From: Pilimelia terevasa
GTDB lineage: Bacteria; Actinomycetota; Actinomycetes; Mycobacteriales; Micromonosporaceae
DNA: 64,000 nt
Direction of reading: 5' to 3'
Assembly: GCF_014647915.1 (NCBI RefSeq)
Contig: NZ_BMQC01000007.1
Coordinates: 62,001 to 126,000 of the forward strand
The notes under the pieces were generated by a model, which saw only the letters and a list, made by a program, of their open reading frames with translations, was not told the origin of the DNA and ran no database searches. The position numbers and the translations under genes are program-made. Below, in pieces: positions 15,933 to 25,349 of this stretch (position 1 is its first letter; every line of letters begins with the position of its first letter).

Positions 15933-17918
15933 TCAGGCCCGGGTGCTGTCGGCCGAGCCGACCAGCCGGACCCCGTCGTGGACGAGCGCGGCGGCGGCCG
16001 CCGCCGCGGTGCGCGGCGCGGCGGGACCCGCGGCGGCGTGGTCGGCGGCCGCATGGTTGACGGCGGCGCGGCCGGTGGCGTGGTGCGGGCTCGCGGGGTC
16101 CGGCGCGGCCGGGTCGGGGACCGCGCACAGCTCGGCGAGCACGGCGCGCAGGTGCGCCTCGTCGCCGTACGGGTCGAGCAGGCGCAGCAGCGCGGGGTCG
16201 AGCGCGGGTACCGCGACGTGGGACACCATCGGGTGGATCGGCCGGACGTCGCGCTCGCCCGCCCCGAACAGGTCCTCGTGGATCTTCTCGCCCGGCCGCA
16301 GTCCCGTGTAGACGATGTCGGGCTGGCGGCCCATCATCTCGCCCATCTGCCGGGCCACGTCCACGATCCGCACCGGCGGCCCCATCTCCAGGATCAGCGC
16401 CTCCCCGGCCCGGCCGATCTCGGCGGCCTGGATGACCAGGCCGACGGCCTCCCGGACGGTCATGAAGTAGCGGGTGACCTCGGGGTGGGTGACGGTGACC
16501 GGGCTGCCGGCCCGCAACTGCGCCCGGAAGGCGGTCAGCACCGAGCCGCGGCTGCCCAGGACGTTGCCGAAGCGGACGGACAGAAACGTCCCGCCGGCCT
16601 CCCGCGCGGCGTGCGCGGTGAGCCGCTCGGTGATCCGCTTGGACCACCCCAGCACGCTGGTGGGGTTGGCGGCCTTGTCGGTGGAGATGTTCACGAACCG
16701 GGCCACGTCGGCGCACGCGGCCAGGACGTTGCGGGTACCGAGGATGTTGGTCTTGACCGCCTCGGCGGGGTGGGTCTCCAGCATCGGCAGGTGCTTGAGC
16801 GCGGCGGCGTGGAAGACGACGTCGGGCCGCCGGTCGGCGACGACGCGCCGCAGGCCGGCGGCGTCGCGGATGTCGGCGAGGATGGTCTCCCGGCCGTCCA
16901 GCAGGGCCCGCCCGGACATCGAGAGCTGGGTGGCGTGCAGCGCGGACTCGTCGCGGTCCAGCAGCATCAGCTCGGCCGGGTCCAGCCGGGCGATCTGCCG
17001 GCACAGCTCCGCGCCGATCGAGCCGCCGGCCCCGATGACCAGGACCCGCTTGCCGGTGAGGTAGTCGGTGCCGCCGGCCAGGTCGGTGTGCACGGGCGCG
17101 CGGCCGAGCAGGCTGGTCACGTCCCAGGCGCCCGGCTCGTCCGCGCCCTCGATGAGCAGGTTCGTCTCCGGCAGCGGCTGGACCGCGGCGCCGGCCGCGC
17201 GGGCCCGCCGGCACAGGGCGTCCAGCCGGTCCGGGGGTACCGGGGAGGTGAGGACGACCAGGCGGGCGCCGGTCGCCGCGAGCGCGGGGCCGACGTCGGC
17301 GCGGTCGCCGACGACGGGCAGCTCGGCGTCGACCGCCGCCACGTCGACCGGGTGGTCCGGCACCAGGCCGACCGGGCGGTACCGGCACGCGGCGTCGGTG
17401 CGCATGAGCCGGGCGAGGGCGGCGGCGCTGGCGGCGGTGCCGTAGAGCAGGACGGGTGTGCGGGCCGAGGGGGCGCCGCGGCGGCGGTACCGCCAGCCGG
17501 CCCGGCCGCCGAGCATGAGGGCGGCCGCGACCGCGCAGCCCAGGCCCACGGCGCCGGGGTCCAGCAGCGCGCCCGCCGGGGGGAGCGCCAGGGCGACGAG
17601 CAGCGCGGCGGTGACCAGCAGGGTCGCGCCCAGCCAGGCGGCCTCCCGCGCGGCGGTGCGGCGCAGCCGGGGCGGGGGCAGGGCCCGGAGCAGGACCTGG
17701 TGCAGGCCGAAGGCGACGGCGGCGGTGACCACGAACGGGTCGGGGTGGTGGGGGAGGTCCAGGGCGGCGCCGAGGCCGAGGCCGGCGGTCCAGGCGAGCG
17801 CGTCGGGGATCACCCAGCCGGTCGCGGGGGCGGCGGTGGGTTCGCGGACGCTCACGGCTCGGCCTGCCCTCACTCGTACCGACGGGCCCGCCGGTGCGGG
17901 CGGTGTGCGGGGGTGCAT
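15933..17918 (-). CDS. Membrane nucleotide-sugar 4,6-dehydratase (PglF/WbpM/CapD family)
   Basis: Probable UDP-GlcNAc 4,6-dehydratase, the first step toward a 4-amino sugar. An N-terminal block of about four membrane segments is followed by a CoA-binding-like Rossmann domain ([18 protein letters not shown]) and a catalytic short-chain-dehydrogenase domain ([19 protein letters not shown] for [20 protein letters not shown], then WSKRITE, and the [10 protein letters not shown] end). The family's usual Met in NPTxxMG is Leu here. ATG 17918 is annotated; GTG 17855 is an in-frame alternative. The C-terminus is an alanine-rich tail. It is divergent from the Wzz/kinase gene. Confidence 0.85.
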   Translation of the reverse strand: MHPRTPPAPAGPSVRVRAGRAVSVREPTAAPATGWVIPDALAWTAGLGLGAALDLPHHPDPFVVTAAVAFGLHQVLLRALPPPRLRRTAAREAAWLGATLLVTAALLVALALPPAGALLDPGAVGLGCAVAAALMLGGRAGWRYRRRGAPSARTPVLLYGTAASAAALARLMRTDAACRYRPVGLVPDHPVDVAAVDAELPVVGDRADVGPALAATGARLVVLTSPVPPDRLDALCRRARAAGAAVQPLPETNLLIEGADEPGAWDVTSLLGRAPVHTDLAGGTDYLTGKRVLVIGAGGSIGAELCRQIARLDPAELMLLDRDESALHATQLSMSGRALLDGRETILADIRDAAGLRRVVADRRPDVVFHAAALKHLPMLETHPAEAVKTNILGTRNVLAACADVARFVNISTDKAANPTSVLGWSKRITERLTAHAAREAGGTFLSVRFGNVLGSRGSVLTAFRAQLRAGSPVTVTHPEVTRYFMTVREAVGLVIQAAEIGRAGEALILEMGPPVRIVDVARQMGEMMGRQPDIVYTGLRPGEKIHEDLFGAGERDVRPIHPMVSHVAVPALDPALLRLLDPYGDEAHLRAVLAELCAVPDPAAPDPASPHHATGRAAVNHAAADHAAAGPAAPRTAAAAAAALVHDGVRLVGSADSTRA

Positions 17919-18034
17919 CGAGCCTAAAGCGCTGAAAGCGGCTTCTTTGGTGATTTCGCCTAATCGGTCCGCTCAGGTTATCTGTGCTCATATAGTCAAT
18001 AAATACGTTTTGTCCGAGACTGCGGGGTGGTCGG
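17919..18034. promoter_or_regulatory. Low-GC divergent promoter region of the polysaccharide locus
   Basis: This 116-bp gap is markedly richer in A/T than its surroundings, especially 17971-18015, and separates the divergent dehydratase and Wzz/kinase genes. TATAGT (17991-17996) is a plausible plus-strand -10, but no good -35 lies 16-18 bp upstream, suggesting activator dependence or another sigma factor. Confidence 0.35.
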
Positions 18035-19468
18035 ATGAATGTCCGCGACGTGCTGCGGGTTCTGCGCAAGCGCTGGTGGTGGGTACTCGGCGCGGTCACC
18101 GCGGCGCTGTGCCTGGCCGCGCTGATCACGGTGAAGACGACACCGCGGTACCAGACCAGCGTCACCTTCTTCGTCACCACGCCGAACTCCGGCGTCGGCG
18201 AGGCGTACGAGGGCGGCCTGTTCTCCCAGGCCCGGGTCAAGTCCTACGCGGCGCTGCTGACCAGCGACCGGCTCTCGGCGGCCGTCAGCCGCAAGTCCAA
18301 CACCGGCCTCACGCCGGCCGAGGTCCGCGACCGGGTCCGGGCCGAGCCCAACCCGGACACCGTGCTGCTCGACGCGACCGTCACCGACGAGTCCCAGCAG
18401 CGGGCCCGGCTGCTGGCCACCCACGTCGCGGCGGAGTTCAAGGCCCTGGTCGAGCTGCTGGAGACCCAGCCCGGGCGCCCGCAGTCCTCGGTCAAGGTCG
18501 AGGTGGTCGCCGGACCGACCGTCAACGACACCCCGGTGGCCCCGCAGCCCGTGCGCAACTTCCTCGTCGCCGGGCTGCTCGGCCTCCTGCTCGGGGCCAG
18601 CGCCGCCACCATGCGCGAGCTGCTCGACACGACCGTCAAGACCAATGACGCGCTCGCCGAGGCGGCCGGCGCCCCGGTGCTGGCCGCCGTGCCGGTGGAG
18701 AGCGCGCTGCGCGACACCCCGCACCGCCTCGTCACCGCGATGGCCCACACCCCCCGCGCCGAGGCGCTGCGCCAACTGCGCACCAACCTCCAGTTCGTGG
18801 ACGTGGACCGGCCGGTGCGCACGGTCGTGGTGACCAGCGCGATCGCGGGCGAGGGCAAGTCCTCCACGGCCTGCAACCTGGCCACCCTGTTCGCCGAGGC
18901 CGGCAAGCGGGTGCTCCTCGTGGACGCCGACCTGCGCCGGCCGCGGGTGGCCGAGTACCTCGGCATCGAGGGCGCCGCCGGCCTCACCACGCTGCTGGCC
19001 GGGCAGGCCCGGCTGGACGACGTGGCCCAGGAGTACGGCACCGGCATGTGGGTGCTGCCCTCGGGCTTCCAGCCGCCGAACCCCAGCGAGCTGCTCGGCT
19101 CGGCGCACATGGCCGACCTGCTGGAGGACTTCCGGGAGCGGTACGACCTGGTGATCGTCGACTGCCCGCCGCTGCTGCCGGTGACCGACGGCGCCGTCGT
19201 GGCCGCCCGCGCCGACGGGGCGCTGCTGGTGACCCGGGCGCGGCAGACGACGCAGGCGCAGGTGCACGCCGCCGCGGGGGCACTGCGCTCGGTGGACGCG
19301 CGGCTGCTGGGCTGCGTGTTCAACATGGTCATGCGCAGCGACGGGGACCCGTACCAGTACTACGGCTACGGCTATGGCGCGCCCGGCCAGGCGGGGGCCC
19401 GGTCGCTGGTGGACGACCTGTCCGCCCCCGAGGAGCCGCGCGGGGTGCCCGTCAGCGCGGGGCGATGA
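18035..19468 (+). CDS. Polysaccharide co-polymerase fused to BY-kinase (Wzz/CpsD-like tyrosine kinase)
   Basis: A 477-aa inner-membrane protein controlling chain length and export of an exopolysaccharide. The N-terminus has a Wzz domain framed by two membrane segments (WWWVLGAVTAALCLAALI and FLVAGLLGLLLGASAAT). The cytoplasmic C-terminal kinase has Walker A AIAGEGKSSTACN, Walker A' VLLVDADLRRP and Walker B LVIVDCPP. A terminal tyrosine cluster (YQYYGYGYG) is the autophosphorylation site typical of BY-kinases. The ATG start lies 10 bp after GGGG, a weak site. The cognate phosphatase gene is convergent and overlaps its 3' end by 17 bp. Confidence 0.9.
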   Translation: MNVRDVLRVLRKRWWWVLGAVTAALCLAALITVKTTPRYQTSVTFFVTTPNSGVGEAYEGGLFSQARVKSYAALLTSDRLSAAVSRKSNTGLTPAEVRDRVRAEPNPDTVLLDATVTDESQQRARLLATHVAAEFKALVELLETQPGRPQSSVKVEVVAGPTVNDTPVAPQPVRNFLVAGLLGLLLGASAATMRELLDTTVKTNDALAEAAGAPVLAAVPVESALRDTPHRLVTAMAHTPRAEALRQLRTNLQFVDVDRPVRTVVVTSAIAGEGKSSTACNLATLFAEAGKRVLLVDADLRRPRVAEYLGIEGAAGLTTLLAGQARLDDVAQEYGTGMWVLPSGFQPPNPSELLGSAHMADLLEDFRERYDLVIVDCPPLLPVTDGAVVAARADGALLVTRARQTTQAQVHAAAGALRSVDARLLGCVFNMVMRSDGDPYQYYGYGYGAPGQAGARSLVDDLSAPEEPRGVPVSAGR

Positions 19469-20039
19469 CGGTGGCGAACTCCTCGACGGCCGTGCGGATC
19501 CGGTCCGCGCACGCCGCGAAGTCGGCCAGCGGGCCGGTCACCGGGTCCCGCAGGTCGTCGTCCTCGGGCATCCGGGGCGCCGCCTGCGCCCGCAGCCGCG
19601 GGACGGCGCCGACCAGCCGGTGCAGCCGCTCGCCCGGGTCGGCCTCCTCACCCAGTTCGTCGGCCGGGAGCACGGCGGCCAGCCGGGCGAACTGGAGCAG
19701 CGTGAACGTCCGCCCGACCGCGGCCGGCGCCAGCCGCGCACACTCGGCGCGGTGGGCCCGCGAGGCGGTGAGGACGAGCTGCGCCCGGTGCAGCAGCTCG
19801 GGCGTGAGCCGGCGGCTGCGAAAGTCGCCGTCGACCAGCCCGTGCGTGCGCAGGGTCTCGGTCGCGTGCGGGTGCATGGCCGCGCCGTCGCGGGCGTGGG
19901 TGCCGGCGCTGGCGACCGCCAGCCCGTGCCGCCGCCCGGCCGTGCGGTCGCGCAGGATGCCCGCGGTCAGCCGCTCGGCCATCGGCGAGCGGCACAGGTT
20001 CGCGCGGCAGACGACGAGGATGTGGAACTGTCTGGCCAC
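19452..20039 (-). CDS. Low-molecular-weight protein-tyrosine phosphatase (Wzb-like)
   Basis: A 195-aa cytoplasmic phosphatase expected to dephosphorylate the tyrosine cluster of the adjacent BY-kinase. The catalytic P-loop VVCRANLCRSPMAE keeps the nucleophilic Cys and the Arg of CX5R, though the usual CxGN has Ala in place of Gly. The general-acid Asp is probably in LRDPVTGPL near the C-terminus. GTG 20039 has a GGAGGG element about ten bases upstream. The region between P-loop and acid loop is longer than in the roughly 150-aa classical enzymes. Its convergent placement, overlapping the kinase gene, implies separate transcription. Confidence 0.87.
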   Translation of the reverse strand: MARQFHILVVCRANLCRSPMAERLTAGILRDRTAGRRHGLAVASAGTHARDGAAMHPHATETLRTHGLVDGDFRSRRLTPELLHRAQLVLTASRAHRAECARLAPAAVGRTFTLLQFARLAAVLPADELGEEADPGERLHRLVGAVPRLRAQAAPRMPEDDDLRDPVTGPLADFAACADRIRTAVEEFATVIAPR

Positions 20040-20129
20040 GGTCGGCGGCCCTCCCTCCGTGCCGGCGCCGCCCCCCGGTACGCCGGTCGCCCGCCACGAT
20101 ATCCCGCGCCGCCCGGCCAGGAGGCGATC

Positions 20130-21281
20130 ATGACCGGCCGCGTCCTGCTGTCCCCTCCCGACATCGGGGCGCTGGAGGAGGAGTACGTCCTGCGGGCGCT
20201 CCGCTCCGGCTGGCCCGCCCCCGGCGGCCCCGAGGTCGCCCTGTTCGAGGCGGAGCTGGCGGCGGCCGTCGGGGTGCCGCACGCGGTGGCGGTCAGCTCC
20301 GGTACCGCGGCCCTGCACCTCATCCTGCGCGCGGCCGGCGTCGGCCCCGGCGACGAGGTGGCCGTGCCGACGCTGACCTTCGCCGCCACCGTCAACGCCG
20401 TCCGGTACGTCGGCGCCACGCCGGTCCTGGTCGACGTCGACCCCGGCGACGGCACGCTGGACGTCGACCTGCTCGGCGCCGCGCTCGCCGCCCGGCCGGC
20501 GCTGCGCGCGGTGCTGCCCGTAGACCTGTTCGGCCGGTGCGCCGACCACGCCCGCGTCGCGTCGCTGTGCGCGCGGTACGGGGTGGCGCACCTGGTGGAC
20601 GCCGCCGAGTCCCTCGGCGCGCGCCGCGACGGCGTGCCCGCCGGCACCGCCGGGCGCGCCGCCGCCCTGTCGTTCAACGGCAACAAGATCCTGACCACCT
20701 CCGGCGGCGGCGCGGTCGTCTCCGGCGACGCCGCGCTCGCCGAGCGCTGCCGCCACCTCGCCAACCAGGCCCGGCTGCCGGGCGCCGAGTACGCCCACGA
20801 CGAGGTCGGCTACAACTACCGGCTCAGCGCCCTGCTGGCCGCGCTCGGCCGCGCCCAGCTCCGCCGGCTCCCGGCGCTGCTGGAGCGCCGCCGGACGGTC
20901 CGCGCGCGGTACGTCGCCGCGTTCGCCGGCCGGCCGGGCGTGCGGCTGCCCGGCGCCGGGGACCCGGACGCCAACTGCTGGCTCACGCCGCTGGCGGTCG
21001 ACCCGGCGGCGGCGGGCTGGTCCGCGGGCGAACTCGGCGCCGCGCTGGCACTGGCCGACGTGGAGACCCGCCCGATGTGGCGGCCGATGCACCGGCAGCC
21101 GGCCTTCGCGGACTGCCCGGCGCACCTGTCCGGCGCGGCCGACGCGCTGCACCGCGACGGCCTGGTCCTGCCCAACGGCTCGGCGACCGACGACGCGGCG
21201 TTCGGGCGGCTGTTCGACCGGCTGCACGACTTCCTGGACCGCCGCGGCGCACCCGCCGGCCGGGCCGCCGCCGGCCGGTGA
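20130..21281 (+). CDS. DegT/DnrJ/EryC1-family aminotransferase (PglE-like)
   Basis: A 383-aa PLP-dependent sugar aminotransferase, expected to aminate the 4-keto sugar made by the dehydratase at 15933-17918. Motifs: SSGTAALHLILRAAGV (phosphate cup), VPTLTFAATVNAV, HLVDAAESLGA with the PLP-binding Asp, SFNGNKILTTSGGG with the Schiff-base Lys, and the VGYNYRLSALLAALG segment. ATG 20130 has AGGAGG at 20119-20124. It leads an operon with the phosphoglycosyl transferase and the acetyltransferase, all with overlapping stop-start codons. Confidence 0.88.
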   Translation: MTGRVLLSPPDIGALEEEYVLRALRSGWPAPGGPEVALFEAELAAAVGVPHAVAVSSGTAALHLILRAAGVGPGDEVAVPTLTFAATVNAVRYVGATPVLVDVDPGDGTLDVDLLGAALAARPALRAVLPVDLFGRCADHARVASLCARYGVAHLVDAAESLGARRDGVPAGTAGRAAALSFNGNKILTTSGGGAVVSGDAALAERCRHLANQARLPGAEYAHDEVGYNYRLSALLAALGRAQLRRLPALLERRRTVRARYVAAFAGRPGVRLPGAGDPDANCWLTPLAVDPAAAGWSAGELGAALALADVETRPMWRPMHRQPAFADCPAHLSGAADALHRDGLVLPNGSATDDAAFGRLFDRLHDFLDRRGAPAGRAAAGR

Positions 21282-21904
21282 GGGCCGACCCGCGCGGCAA
21301 GCGCGCGCTCGACGTCGCCGCCGCGGCGGTGCTGCTGGCGGTGGCGGCGCCGCTGTACCTGGCGGTGGCGGTCACCGTCGCGGTGGCACTGGGCCGGCCG
21401 GTGCACTTCACGCAGTGGCGGCCCGGGCGGGGGGCGCGGCCGTTCCGGCTGGTCAAGTTCCGCACGATGCGGCCCGTCGCCCCCGGGCGCGAGAGCGACG
21501 CCGACCGGCTGACCCCGTGCGGCCGGTGGCTGCGCCGGTGCAGCCTGGACGAACTGCCGACCCTGTGGAACGTGCTGCGCGGCGACATGAGCCTGGTCGG
21601 GCCGCGCCCGCTGCTGACGGCCTACCTGGACCGGTACACCCCGGCGCAGGCCCGGCGGCACGAGGTGCGGCCGGGCGTGACCGGGCTCGCCCAGGTCCGG
21701 GGCCGCAACGACATCGCGTGGTCGCGGCGGCTCGCGCTGGACACCTGGTACGTCGAGCACCGCAGCCTGCGCCTCGACCTGCGGATCCTCGCCGCGACGG
21801 CGACGGCGGTGTGGCGCGGTACCGGGGTGGCGGCGCCCGGGGAGGCGACGATGGCGGAGTTCCGGGGCACGGCGGGCGCCGCTCCGGCGCAGGCCGGGCG
21901 ATGA
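21278..21904 (+). CDS. Undecaprenyl-phosphate phosphoglycosyl transferase (PglC-like)
   Basis: A 208-aa monotopic membrane enzyme that transfers a sugar-1-phosphate from a UDP-sugar to undecaprenyl phosphate, starting repeat-unit assembly. It has the short PglC-type architecture: one N-terminal hydrophobic reentrant helix (AAAAVLLAVAAPLYLAVAV), a LVKFRTM motif, the catalytic Asp-Glu in CSLDELPTLWNVLRGDMS, VGPRPLL, and a RPGVTGLAQVRGRN segment. GTG 21278 overlaps the upstream stop (GTGA), and its own stop overlaps the next ATG (ATGA). Confidence 0.9.
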   Translation: MRADPRGKRALDVAAAAVLLAVAAPLYLAVAVTVAVALGRPVHFTQWRPGRGARPFRLVKFRTMRPVAPGRESDADRLTPCGRWLRRCSLDELPTLWNVLRGDMSLVGPRPLLTAYLDRYTPAQARRHEVRPGVTGLAQVRGRNDIAWSRRLALDTWYVEHRSLRLDLRILAATATAVWRGTGVAAPGEATMAEFRGTAGAAPAQAGR

Positions 21905-22551
21905 CGCCGCGCGGGGTGGTCGTGGTCGGGGCCGGCGGCTTCGGGCGGGAGGTCGCGCAGTACGCCGCGCAGCGCTGGGGCGAGGGGGTCGTGCGGGGTT
22001 TCCTCGACGACCGGTACCCCGGCGGCGGGGACATCGGGGCCGGTGCGCCCGTCCTCGGCGGCCTGGCGCGGGTGGCGGCGGGCGTCGACCACGTCGTCGC
22101 CGTCGGGCACGCGGGGGTCCGCGCCGCGCTCGCCGGGCGGGTGGCGGCGGCCGGGGGGCGACTGGTGACGCTCGTCCACCCCGGGGCGCACGTGGCGCCG
22201 ACGGCCCGGCTGGGGGAGGGGTGCGTGCTGTGCCCGTACGCGTTCGTCGGGGCGGGCGCGGTGCTCGGCGCGAACGTCGTCCTCAACACGTACGCCTCGG
22301 TCGCGCACGACGCGGTGGTCGGCCGGGACACGGTGCTCTCCCCGTACGCGACCGTCAACGGCGCGGTGCGGGTGGGCGCCGCGGTGTTCCTCGGCACCCG
22401 CGCCACGGTCACCCCCGGTCACGCGGTGGGCGACGGGGCGGCACTGAGCGCGGGCGCGGTCGCCTTCCACGACGTGCCCGCGGGCGCGACGGTGGCCGGG
22501 AACCCGGCGGTACCCCGCCGCTCCCTGCGCCTGGCCGCCGCCACCCGCTGA
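21901..22551 (+). CDS. Left-handed beta-helix acetyltransferase (PglD-like)
   Basis: A 216-aa sugar N-acetyltransferase of the NeuD/PglD family, acting on the UDP-4-amino sugar with acetyl-CoA. The N-terminal Rossmann-like domain is VVVVGAGGFGREVAQYA; the C-terminal half is a hexapeptide beta-helix (GANVVLNTYASVAHDAVVG). The catalytic His is probably in ASVAHDAVVG. The usual terminal motif GNPA is present. With dehydratase, aminotransferase and phosphoglycosyl transferase it completes a bacillosamine-type set. It is translationally coupled to the preceding gene. Confidence 0.87.
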   Translation: MTPRGVVVVGAGGFGREVAQYAAQRWGEGVVRGFLDDRYPGGGDIGAGAPVLGGLARVAAGVDHVVAVGHAGVRAALAGRVAAAGGRLVTLVHPGAHVAPTARLGEGCVLCPYAFVGAGAVLGANVVLNTYASVAHDAVVGRDTVLSPYATVNGAVRVGAAVFLGTRATVTPGHAVGDGAALSAGAVAFHDVPAGATVAGNPAVPRRSLRLAAATR

Positions 22552-22577
22552 CCGGCTCCGACCACCCGCCTCCGCCG

Positions 22578-22664
22578 GACCGCTCCGCACCCGACCCGCT
22601 CCGCACCCGACCCGCTCTCCTTGACCCGCTCTGCTTGACCCGCTCTGCCTGGCCCGCTCTGCCT
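22578..22664. repeat. Tandem 14-bp repeats (GACCCGCTCTGCTT family)
   Basis: Six imperfect head-to-tail units of 14-16 bp start at 22578, 22593, 22609, 22623, 22637 and 22651; the last four are exactly 14 bp. They fill the gap between convergent genes. A related three-unit array lies at 62721-62762. Confidence 0.75.
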
Positions 22665-22684
22665 GGCAGGTCTTGCCGGTGGGG

Positions 22685-23923
22685 TCAGATCGAGGGTGTC
22701 GGGGTGGCGGTCCGGGTGGGGGCGGCGGCGTCGCGCAGGACGTCGTGGAAGCGGGAGAACAGGGCGTCGCGGCGGAAGTGGCGGTCGGCGACCTCCGCGG
22801 CCGCGCGGCGGGCCGCCGCCAGCCGGTCCGGGTCGGCCAGCCAGCCCGCCAGGGCGCGGGCGGCGGCGTCGGGGTCCCCGGGCGGCAGGTACAGGCCGGC
22901 GCCCGCAGCCACCAGGAGGTCGGTGAGCCAGCCCCCGTAGTTGGCGGCCACCGGCCGGCGCGCGGCCAGCGAGTCGAACACCTTGTTCGGGGCGCTGCCC
23001 TGGAGCGAGGGCAGGTCGACCAGGGTGGACACGGTGAGCGTGCTCGCCCCGAACCAGGCCGCCGCCTCTTCCTTGCCGACCGGGTCGCGCAGGTAGAGGT
23101 TGCGCTCCAGCACCCCGGCCGCCGCCGCGGCGGCGCCCACGTCGGCGCGGCGGTTGCCGGTGCCGAGGACGACGACGCAGGCCCGCGGCGCGTGCCGCGC
23201 CAGGGCGGCGGCGAGCCGCACCAGGTAGTCGACGCCGTTGGCCAGGCCGACCGTGCCGGCGTACAGCAGCATCGGCCGCTCGCCCAGCCACGCCTCGCGC
23301 GCCCGCAGCGCGGCCCCGCGCGCGTCGGCGTCGGCAAACACGTCGGCGTCGGCGCCGTTGGGGACCAGGTGCACCGACGCACCCGGGAAGCGGTCCCGGA
23401 TGCTGTCGGCGATCCCCGGGGTCAGCGCGACGATCTCGTCGGCGTGCCGGTACGCCCACCGCTCCAGCGCGAACCCCGCCCGCCGCGCCGCGGGGGACCG
23501 CAGCGCGCCGAAGTCGATGGGGAGCTGGGGCCACAGGTCGCGGATCTCCAGGACCACGGGCGCCGCCCAGCGCCGGGCGACGGCCACGGCGGGCACGGCG
23601 ACGGTCAGCGGGGTGCTGGTGGCGAAGACCAGGTCCGCCGGCACCCGGCGGCCCCGGGCGGCGGCGCCGCACGCGTACGCGCCGAACGCCCCCAGCCGCC
23701 GCCGGAAGCCCATCCGGTTGTCGCAGGCTACCGGCAGCCAGACGACGCGGGCCCCGGCCGCCTCGGCCGGCAGCGCCCCGCCGGCCGACCCGGCCGGGGG
23801 CAGCCCGGTGAGCACCGTGACGTCGTGGCCGGCGGCGACGAGCCGGCGGGCGAACTCGTAGGCGCGGGTGCCGCCGCCCATCGGCGGGGTTCGGAAGTAC
23901 TGGGTCAGGTACGTGATCCGCAC
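22685..23923 (-). CDS. GT4 glycosyltransferase (WbuB-like)
   Basis: A 412-aa cytoplasmic glycosyltransferase with two Rossmann domains (GT-B fold), resembling WbuB/WcaI proteins that add an N-acetylated sugar to a lipid-linked acceptor. Motifs include the nucleotide-sugar domain start ITYLTQYFRTPPMGGGTRAYEFARRL, given here in pieces: YLTQYF and GGGTRAYEF; VLEIRDLWPQLP; VPNGADADVF; LLYAGTVGLANGVD; and APNKVFDSLAARRPV in the donor site. GTG 23923 starts the protein. It probably adds the second sugar after the PglC-like enzyme; this is inferred from context. Confidence 0.87.
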   Translation of the reverse strand: MRITYLTQYFRTPPMGGGTRAYEFARRLVAAGHDVTVLTGLPPAGSAGGALPAEAAGARVVWLPVACDNRMGFRRRLGAFGAYACGAAARGRRVPADLVFATSTPLTVAVPAVAVARRWAAPVVLEIRDLWPQLPIDFGALRSPAARRAGFALERWAYRHADEIVALTPGIADSIRDRFPGASVHLVPNGADADVFADADARGAALRAREAWLGERPMLLYAGTVGLANGVDYLVRLAAALARHAPRACVVVLGTGNRRADVGAAAAAAGVLERNLYLRDPVGKEEAAAWFGASTLTVSTLVDLPSLQGSAPNKVFDSLAARRPVAANYGGWLTDLLVAAGAGLYLPPGDPDAAARALAGWLADPDRLAAARRAAAEVADRHFRRDALFSRFHDVLRDAAAPTRTATPTPSI

Positions 23924-24101
23924 CCGCCCATCAAGCCGCGCCGCCGGCCCGCGGGACCGGCCTTTCCGCAGACAATCACCCGGCGAGCCGGAAAACGGTC
24001 ATTTTCCCGCGAGCGAATCGGGCTATTCAGTACCGTCTACGCCAGATGGGCGACTCCACCCGTGCGACGGTGGCGCTTGCCGGCGGGGGGAAAGGCCAGT
24101 G

Positions 24102-25349
24102 ATGTCCGCGGCGGGGAAGACGACCGGGTACCTGCTCGCCGGCCACGGCGTGGTCCTCGGCGTCAGCCTCGCCGTCAACGCGCTCTCCGCCCACGCCCTC
24201 GGGCCCGACGGCCGCGGGGCGCTGGCCCTGGCGTTGCAGTGCGCCTACCTGCTGCACCTCGTCGTCGTCGCCGGGGTCGACCGGGCCTACCCGCTGGCGC
24301 TGCCGGCGCCCGCGGCGGTCGGGCCGGCCGCCCGCGAGTGCGGGCGGCTCGTCGTCCCCGGGGCGGTGGCCGTGGCGGTCCTGGGCGCCGCCGTCGGCGC
24401 GCTGCTGGCCGCCCGCGGCGGCGGCGCGGCCGCGGGCGCACCGCTGCCGGTGCTCGTCGCCGCGGTGGCGGTGGCCTCGGTGGGGCTCACGGCGGTCCGC
24501 ACCGCGGCGGTGACCGTCGGCGACGGCGCCACCTACCTGCGGGCGCACCTGCTCGGCCAGGCGACCGTGCTGTGCGGCGCCGTCGTCCTCGCGGCCGCCG
24601 GGCAGGGGGCGCCGACGGCGTGGCTGGCGCTGTACGCCGCCGCGCCCCTGGTCGTGGTGGGCGCCGGATACCTGCGCGGCCGGGGCGGCCCCGCCCCCGA
24701 CGCCGGCCCGGCGCGGGCCGGCCGGATCCGGTCGGCCGGCCGCCGACTGCTGCCCGGCGCGCTTGCCGCCTTCGGCACCCTGCGCGCCGACCGGCTGCTC
24801 CTGCCGCTGCTCGCCTCGGTACCCGCCCTCGGCCTGTACGCGGTGGCGGCCGCCTTCGCCGAGCTGTGCGTCGTCCCCGTCCAGAACTACGTCGACGCCC
24901 ACCTCCCCCGGTGGCGGGACGGGGCGGTACCGCCGCTGGGCCGCCTGTTCGGCGCCGCCGCCGCCTACGCGCTCGCCGCCGCCGCCGCGGTCGCCGTCGC
25001 GGGGGCGGCGTTCATCCGCGTCGCGCTGCCCGCGGCGTTCGCCGAGTCGGCGCGGGTGCTCCCGGTGCTCGCGGCCGCCGCGGGCGCCTGGGCGTTCTCC
25101 CGCGTCGCCGCGGGCGTGGTGACCGCCGCGCGCCCGCCCGGCGCGGTGTCCGGCGCGGACGCCGCGGTGCTCGTCCTGACCGTGTCGGCGCACCTGGCGC
25201 TGATCCCGCGGTACGGGCTGTGGGGCGCGGCCGGCGCCGCGCTGGGCGGCTACCTGGCGGCCGCCGTCCTCATGGCCTGGCTCGCCGTGACGGCGGCCCG
25301 GCCGCCGCGCCCCGACCGACAGGCGGTGACCGCCCGTGCGGCGCGCTGA
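24102..25349 (+). CDS. Polysaccharide flippase-like membrane protein (Wzx/MATE superfamily)
   Basis: A 415-aa integral membrane protein with about 11-12 hydrophobic segments, fitting a lipid-linked oligosaccharide flippase of the MOP superfamily. The N-terminal GYLLAGHGVVLGVSLAVN and LGPDGRGALALALQ segments match the usual start of Wzx proteins. ATG 24102 follows a GGGGGGAAAGG ribosome site. It overlaps the ligase-like gene downstream by 14 bp, so the two are cotranscribed. Sequence is extremely Ala/Val-rich, as is common for this family in high-GC genomes; substrate cannot be deduced. Confidence 0.78.
   Translation: MSAAGKTTGYLLAGHGVVLGVSLAVNALSAHALGPDGRGALALALQCAYLLHLVVVAGVDRAYPLALPAPAAVGPAARECGRLVVPGAVAVAVLGAAVGALLAARGGGAAAGAPLPVLVAAVAVASVGLTAVRTAAVTVGDGATYLRAHLLGQATVLCGAVVLAAAGQGAPTAWLALYAAAPLVVVGAGYLRGRGGPAPDAGPARAGRIRSAGRRLLPGALAAFGTLRADRLLLPLLASVPALGLYAVAAAFAELCVVPVQNYVDAHLPRWRDGAVPPLGRLFGAAAAYALAAAAAVAVAGAAFIRVALPAAFAESARVLPVLAAAAGAWAFSRVAAGVVTAARPPGAVSGADAAVLVLTVSAHLALIPRYGLWGAAGAALGGYLAAAVLMAWLAVTAARPPRPDRQAVTARAAR

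Noticed and set aside
22578-22664. CRISPR array
   Set aside because: Units are only 14 bp with no spacers, and there are no cas genes.
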